Source of the DNA: an uncultured Lachnospiraceae bacterium
GTDB lineage: Bacteria; Bacillota; Clostridia; Lachnospirales; Lachnospiraceae
DNA length: 24,844 bases
Assembly: GCA_910584115.1 (NCBI GenBank)
Contig: CAJTYN010000028.1
Span: 1 to 24,844, forward strand
Direction of reading: 5' to 3'
Of this stretch, positions 21,417-24,844 are shown in pieces (within the stretch, counting starts at the first letter, position 1; each line of letters starts with the position of its first letter). The translations under genes were made by a program, and so were the position numbers. The notes beneath the pieces are model-generated. The model made no database searches and was not told the DNA's origin. It saw nothing but the letters and a program-made list of their open reading frames with translations.

Positions 21417-21746
21417 TTATTCTCCCAACATATCCATGAGCGACATCTGCCCGGGAATGTTCCAGACTCCCCGCCCGATCTTGTCGCTGACAATCTTGTA
21501 GACCGTTGATTTCGACACCCCATACTTCTGTGTCAGTTCCTGTAAGTTGCTCCCGTCAAATTCCTGATAGATCCGGCGGTAGATCCTGTTCTTCTCCAAC
21601 TCCCGCCGCTGGGGGATGTAGATACTCGTCCCACCGAAATTATCTGACAACCGGAGCAAGTTGTCAACCCCTATCACCTCCGCGTATTCCCTGTGCTGCT
21701 CCTGGAGGTCATCCAGTGTCAGCTCGTATATATTTTCCTTATCCAT
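21417..21746 (-). CDS. mor: Mor-family transcription activator
   Basis: A 109-residue activator of the Mor/C family. It has EVIGVDNLLRLSDNFGGTSI then YIPQRRELEKNRIYRRIYQE, the 'FGG..iYIP' strand that forms the dimer linker, and a C-terminal helix-turn-helix NLQELTQKYGVSKSTVYKIV. In Mu, Mor binds a dyad and turns on the middle promoter with sigma-70 polymerase. Only one Mor/C-type gene lies in the window, so it may turn on the whole structural region directly. AAGGAGG is 8 bases before the ATG. It lies downstream of gemA, as in Mu, and is followed by the dyad, -10 and terminator. Confidence 0.93.
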   Translation of the reverse strand: MDKENIYELTLDDLQEQHREYAEVIGVDNLLRLSDNFGGTSIYIPQRRELEKNRIYRRIYQEFDGSNLQELTQKYGVSKSTVYKIVSDKIGRGVWNIPGQMSLMDMLGE

Positions 21747-21768
21747 CCGGATGCCCTCCTTTCTTGCG

Positions 21769-22185
21769 TCATGCCTGCTCCCCTGCTCCTTTCCTAGGGC
21801 GCTTGTTCCAATCTTTTAAGAACTCGATCACGTCGCTGGCCGTCTTCCTGTCCAAAAACATGTAGCTGTCGATACCATATTGTTTTTTCACGAAACCGTC
21901 AAGCCGTTTCAACGCAAGATCCCCGTTATCATCTGTCCATCCTGCCTTCATCATCAAAAAGAAGATGTAACCTTTTTGACGATCAGTCATATGACTGCCG
22001 GAAGCATACTCCCGCTTTCCGGTCAGCGCGTCTATGACCTTGATTGCCTCCGTGATCGTAAGACTACTGATATGTTCTTTTTCTGTGAACATCCCTACAA
22101 ACTCATGCAGTAAGTCGTCATCCATCCCCAGCTGTGACGCAAGCATGTGTATCTTCCTGTTCTGCGCTGCTGTAATCTTCCTCAT
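21769..22185 (-). CDS. gemA: GemA-family regulatory protein (Mu gp16, DUF1018)
   Basis: A 138-residue protein of the GemA family. It starts ITAAQNRKIHMLASQLGMDD, followed by LHEFVGMFTEKEHISSLTIT and EAIKVIDALTG, the usual 'q...I.....lG..d..y.......g..S...lt..ea..vi..L' pattern of DUF1018. A second part, DRQKGYIFFLMMKAGWTDDN, repeats the same motif plan, as is common in this family. In Mu, GemA affects host DNA topology and gene expression. The gene lies between gam and mor, as in Mu, with AGGAGG before the ATG. Confidence 0.92.
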   Translation of the reverse strand: MRKITAAQNRKIHMLASQLGMDDDLLHEFVGMFTEKEHISSLTITEAIKVIDALTGKREYASGSHMTDRQKGYIFFLMMKAGWTDDNGDLALKRLDGFVKKQYGIDSYMFLDRKTASDVIEFLKDWNKRPRKGAGEQA

Positions 22186-22194
22186 AAGTTCCTC

Positions 22195-22695
22195 CTATGC
22201 CGGATCAGCTATCTTCTCCTGTTTTATCTCATACCAGAATGTGTCCGACTTTTTCAGCGTCCCGCCGACTTCCAGGATCGTTTTCTCATCATAAGTCTTC
22301 AAGATATCCTTATCAATCGTCTCTTTCGTGATGATACAGTCCCCCATGCCCAGCTTCTTTAACTTTGCGATCACCCGTTCCAGCTTCTGGGGAAGAATGA
22401 CTTTTGTGCTCATCCGGAACCCGACCTGCCCGAAGGTCATCTCCTTTGATTTTGCCGGGAGCATCTCATCCCGGTGCACCGTCGTAAACTCCTTGACCTG
22501 CAGTTCATACTGTTTGATCTTATCTTTATACTGCTGCGCATCCTCCTCGGCCTGCTGCTTGATGTCCAGTATCAGCTTTTCTGCAGTCGTTGAGATATCG
22601 GTCAGAGCGATCTCCGCCTCCCGGATCTGCTTCAGCGTGCTGTCCACCTCTTCCCAGCTTTTTAATGCCGGCTCTTCCATCCTCTTTCTTGCCAT
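22195..22695 (-). CDS. gam: Gam-type host nuclease inhibitor
   Basis: A 166-residue Mu Gam-family protein. Mu Gam binds double-stranded DNA ends, protecting the incoming genome from RecBCD/AddAB-type exonucleases, and is related to Ku. Features are LKSWEEVDSTLKQIREAEIA ('v...l..i...e..i..i'), a coiled-coil central part with DIKQQAEEDAQQYKDKIKQY, SKEMTFGQVGFRMSTKVILP and the end LEVGGTLKKSDTFWYEIKQE. The order gam-gemA-mor is as in Mu. AAAGGAGG precedes the ATG. It confirms a DNA-transposing phage lifestyle together with the MuB-like gene. Confidence 0.92.
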   Translation of the reverse strand: MARKRMEEPALKSWEEVDSTLKQIREAEIALTDISTTAEKLILDIKQQAEEDAQQYKDKIKQYELQVKEFTTVHRDEMLPAKSKEMTFGQVGFRMSTKVILPQKLERVIAKLKKLGMGDCIITKETIDKDILKTYDEKTILEVGGTLKKSDTFWYEIKQEKIADPA

Positions 22696-22710
22696 GTCCT
22701 TATCCTCCTT

Positions 22711-23370
22711 TTATTTTCCGTGCTGCCGCTCTAACTGATACGTGTGGTCCATGATCTCCTGCGCATACTCTGACAGCCCCTGTCCGCTCTGGGCGAATGC
22801 CTCTGCACCGGAATCACCTGAATATACCATCAGCACCATACCCAGATCCTCATACTGCGCAAACAGCTCTGCAAGATAATCCGCAGCCACCAGCATGTTA
22901 CTCTCCGCATCATACAGATCCGTTACCTGCAGCCTTGCCATCCTGTCCCCGTGCCAGCGTCCTGCTACCTGCATCAGCCCGCTGCAGCCGTCATTCTCCG
23001 CATCCTCCCTGTAGCTGCTCTCATGCCAGGCGATCGCCTGCAGCAGTTCTGGACAGATGTTATATGCCGCGCCGATCCGCGCCGACAGCTCTATGACCTC
23101 TGCCTCGCTGACCGCCTGTACCTCCGTCCGCCGTGCCAATGATAAGATGCCTGCTGCCAGCAATGCCGTGAGTACTTTTGCCAGTTTCCTTGTCCGCGGC
23201 TTCTTCCTGACGCCTTCGACCCTGCGCATCCCACACGCCGCCAGCTCCCTGCGGCTCACCACTTCCAGATACTCCTGCGTATCCTTCACTACAAGCCATG
23301 ATTCCGGGTCAAGCCCTTTTGTCTTTAAAAACTTTTTCTGCTCCCTCACGGGCCTCTTTGCCTGTTTCAT
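22711..23370 (-). CDS. Lytic transglycosylase with N-terminal domain and membrane anchor
   Basis: A 219-residue protein. Residues 15-55 (LKTKGLDPESWLVVKDTQEY) resemble the short 'GL.PE.WLVVKDT.EYL.VV.R' phage proteins (DUF6906-like). Residues about 63-79 are a membrane segment or uncleaved signal (AKVLTALLAAGILSLA). Residues about 95-210 are an SLT-type lytic transglycosylase: Glu117 in AIAWHESSY as the catalytic residue, then GCSGLMQVAGRWHGD and ADYLAELFAQYEDLGMVLMV. It cleaves peptidoglycan. Its place in the early region next to gam is unusual. It could act in DNA entry, superinfection or lysis. AAAGGAG precedes the ATG. The SLT assignment is firm; the role is not. Confidence 0.88.
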   Translation of the reverse strand: MKQAKRPVREQKKFLKTKGLDPESWLVVKDTQEYLEVVSRRELAACGMRRVEGVRKKPRTRKLAKVLTALLAAGILSLARRTEVQAVSEAEVIELSARIGAAYNICPELLQAIAWHESSYREDAENDGCSGLMQVAGRWHGDRMARLQVTDLYDAESNMLVAADYLAELFAQYEDLGMVLMVYSGDSGAEAFAQSGQGLSEYAQEIMDHTYQLERQHGK

Positions 23371-23493
23371 ATAGACTCCTTTCGTATGTAGTTGTCACTG
23401 TACCGTCCACTCTGCATTCTCACGGGCTTGTGACCGTTCCACCCCGGACGTGGAGCTGCATTAGACGGCGCGGGGCGCTCCCCGCATCCGCAT
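23371..23493. other. Non-coding gap with GC-rich hairpin
   Basis: A 123-base gap between the MuB-like gene and the transglycosylase gene. It holds a hairpin GCGGGG-N4-CCCCGC at 23470-23485, just after the MuB-like stop, but no T run. Only very short frames (10 to 16 codons) with no good ribosome sites are present. I see no clear promoter. Confidence 0.5.
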
Positions 23494-24420
23494 CTATCCT
23501 ATGTTCATGTCGCGCATCACCTTGACCATGCCCTTTTCCGTGATCTCGCCATAGACTGCTGCCGTGTTGACATAGACATTGACGGCACCGCGCAGGCCGT
23601 AGGGCGTATTTGCCACCCCGCCTAACAGCTTCATCACCCCTTCGTCCAGCCCGTAGCGTCCGAAGATACTCCGGATATCCTCCATCTTGATATCCCTTGT
23701 CTGTACCTGCTTGCGCATACCCACGCGGGAGAACAGCTGCGCGAAGTCCGCTTTGCCGCTGCCCCTGAGCTTACTGTAGACCTCCTCGTTTCCCACCAGC
23801 GCGATGCCGACGCCGCTCTCATCCGATATGCACCGCAGGTGATTCAGCGCCCGGACGGTCAGGTGCTGCGCCTCATCCACGATCAGCACCCTGCCGCTGC
23901 CTTTTAACCTCTCAACGATCTCCGCCGTGAGACGTCTGGCCACCCGCTCCCTGACGCCCAGCTGTGCGGCGATCAGTTCATTCACACCCGTTATACTTGA
24001 GTAAGTCGGTGAGATCGTGATCAGCAGTGCAAGGCTGTCATTCTTTACATACTCGCGCACGGTGCTGGTCTTCCCCACCCCGGCGTCCCCGTAGACTACC
24101 GCGATCACGCCCCGCAGGTGCGCATATGCGACCGTGTTATATACTGTCCTGCTGATCGACGTTTCCGCGAATTCCGGTGCCTTCGGGGCTACCTCCTTCT
24201 TCGCGTTCATACTGAGCAGCGCAAAGACCTTCGGGATCAACGTATGCGGTGTCTTATATTTCCCAGATAAAAAGCTGCTGATCGCCCCACTGGATATACC
24301 CAGTTCCGTGCCGACTGCTGTCTGTGTCTTGCCGCTCTTTGCTATGTACTCCCGCAGGCTCTCAATCGCACTCTGGTAATCTATCTGCTCATCTATCACT
24401 CTGTCCAATGTTACATCCAT
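23494..24420 (-). CDS. muB: MuB-like transposition target-capture AAA ATPase
   Basis: A 308-residue AAA+ ATPase of the Mu B type, which coats target DNA and stimulates MuA. Residues about 20-55 form a helix-turn-helix (GKTQTAVGTELGISSGAISS). Walker A is GDAGVGKT at 111-118, Walker B is VLIVDEAQ at 178-185, the sensor is LVGNEE at 209-213, and Arg232 in FSRVG is a likely arginine finger. The C-terminal part is helical. Mu has B just after A; A should therefore lie to the right, outside this window. AGGAGG lies 8 bases before the ATG. MuB-type gene with HTH is common in Mu-like phages. Confidence 0.93.
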   Translation of the reverse strand: MDVTLDRVIDEQIDYQSAIESLREYIAKSGKTQTAVGTELGISSGAISSFLSGKYKTPHTLIPKVFALLSMNAKKEVAPKAPEFAETSISRTVYNTVAYAHLRGVIAVVYGDAGVGKTSTVREYVKNDSLALLITISPTYSSITGVNELIAAQLGVRERVARRLTAEIVERLKGSGRVLIVDEAQHLTVRALNHLRCISDESGVGIALVGNEEVYSKLRGSGKADFAQLFSRVGMRKQVQTRDIKMEDIRSIFGRYGLDEGVMKLLGGVANTPYGLRGAVNVYVNTAAVYGEITEKGMVKVMRDMNIG

Positions 24421-24447
24421 CCTTTTACCCTCCTGTGATAACCTTCC

Positions 24448-24558
24448 TTAGCTTTCTTCTGCATACTCGCAGTCTTCTTCACTTCCGATGTACGGACACT
24501 CCTCTATAAATTCATGATCCCTGTAGCAGAGACCGCCACTGTTGTAGATACAATCCAT
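24448..24558 (-). CDS. Small cysteine-rich acidic protein, 36 aa
   Basis: MDCIYNSGGLCYRDHEFIEE then CPYIGSEEDCEYAEES. Four cysteines (residues 3, 11, 21, 30) in this spacing may hold a zinc ion or form a rubredoxin-like knuckle. AGAGGAG lies 6 bases before the ATG. It fills the gap between the unknown 66-residue gene and the MuB-like gene. I know no family. Its clean ribosome site and composition make it likely to be real. Confidence 0.7.
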   Translation of the reverse strand: MDCIYNSGGLCYRDHEFIEECPYIGSEEDCEYAEES

Positions 24559-24571
24559 ACTTAGCTCCTCT

Positions 24572-24772
24572 CTAAAATCGGCTTCTTAAAAACCATCCGC
24601 TTACCAACATCCGTTCATCACTCCCGCTGCTGCGGTCGTTGTCGATAAGATCACATAAAAACTGCTGTATGAGCTGCTTTACCGTGATGCCCTTGTCATC
24701 ACATCTCTCTTTGATCTGTTCTGCGTCCTCTACGGACATCCCTAACCGTTCCAGCATAAGATCAATACCCAT
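24572..24772 (-). CDS. Small unknown early protein, 66 aa
   Basis: A 66-residue protein beginning MGIDLMLERLGMSVEDAEQI, then KERCDDKGITVKQLIQQFLC and a variable, basic end. It looks like a short helical protein, possibly of the ribbon-helix-helix kind, but no decisive motif is visible. AAGGAGG lies 7 bases before the ATG. It is the first complete gene at the right end and lies upstream of the cysteine-rich and MuB-like genes, which it may be co-transcribed with. Confidence 0.72.
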   Translation of the reverse strand: MGIDLMLERLGMSVEDAEQIKERCDDKGITVKQLIQQFLCDLIDNDRSSGSDERMLVSGWFLRSRF

Positions 24773-24795
24773 CCCGTTACCTCCTTATCTAAATC

Positions 24796-24844
24796 TCAGT
24801 TTATCTGACTAAGCACCCATTCAAGATCCTCAACCATCTGGCCA
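24796..24844 (-). CDS. C-terminal end of an upstream gene (partial)
   Basis: The last 15 codons of a frame, GQMVEDLEWVLSQIN, ending in TGA 23 bases before the next gene. The start lies outside the window. In a Mu-like order this could be the end of the transposase or of a small early protein; nothing visible decides between them. Confidence 0.4.
   Translation of the reverse strand, partial: GQMVEDLEWVLSQIN

Noticed and set aside
21167..21523. Minus-strand 118-codon frame across the mor-region terminator
   Set aside because: It runs through the terminator and the end of mor, has no ribosome site, and overlaps the better-supported 47-residue membrane protein in another frame.
23470..23485. 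GC-rich hairpin as an intrinsic terminator for the MuB-like gene
   Set aside because: The stem is stable but there is no T run on the minus strand, so termination is not supported.
23494..24420. ATPase as part of an insertion sequence (IstB-like)
   Set aside because: No partner transposase or terminal repeats are present, the N-terminal helix-turn-helix and the neighbouring gam, gemA and mor fit MuB.
1..24844. CRISPR array, tRNA or rRNA genes
   Set aside because: No regularly spaced identical repeats and no cloverleaf or rRNA-like stretches were seen by reading; a tRNA scan was not possible here.

Overview
The window is the middle of a Mu-like, transposable, contractile-tailed prophage (or phage) of a Firmicute. 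All genes I can support lie on the minus strand, so transcription runs from right to left. A host in Clostridia, perhaps a gut Lachnospiraceae-type genome, is suggested by the near-50% GC, the strong AGGAGG ribosome sites before almost every gene, and the resemblance of the structural genes to Bacillus PBSX/skin and SPP1. This host placement is inference. No rRNA, tRNA, CRISPR array, insertion sequence, integrase, MuA transposase or repressor was seen.

Right end, early region (24844 to 21417): the tail end of an unknown gene, two small unknown proteins (one rich in cysteine), a MuB-type AAA ATPase with an N-terminal helix-turn-helix, a membrane-anchored lytic transglycosylase, Gam, GemA and the activator Mor. 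Gam, GemA and Mor follow the order in phage Mu.

Switch region (21416 to 21289): after mor comes a 15-base dyad, an extended -10 and a strong intrinsic terminator. I read it as the end of the early transcript overlapping a Mor-dependent promoter for everything to the left.

Packaging region (21288 to 14345): a 47-residue membrane protein, a membrane/coiled-coil protein, two related winged-helix proteins (Mu gp26 type), a Mu gp27-type small terminase, a helix-turn-helix protein, the large terminase, an SPP1-type portal, and a MuF head protein fused to an ADP-ribosyltransferase domain, followed by a 64-residue overlapping gene. Stem-loops or terminators and AGTTTAA/TTTAAA elements sit in the longer gaps, so the region looks divided into several transcription units.

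Head and tail region (14250 to 1): scaffold, major capsid protein, a low-complexity protein and four connector/tail-completion proteins. The tail module then follows PBSX gene order: sheath, tube, chaperone with a -1 frameshift site, tape measure, LysM protein, hub, DUF2577, DUF2634, baseplate J and DUF2313. Tail fibre genes including a collagen-like fibre end the window.

The phage is therefore a mosaic: Mu-type transposition, regulation and small terminase, with an SPP1/PBSX-type capsid and contractile tail. The most interesting parts are the MuF-ADP-ribosyltransferase fusion with its overlapping partner, the Mor promoter/terminator overlap, and the regulator-plus-operator arrangement between the two terminase genes.
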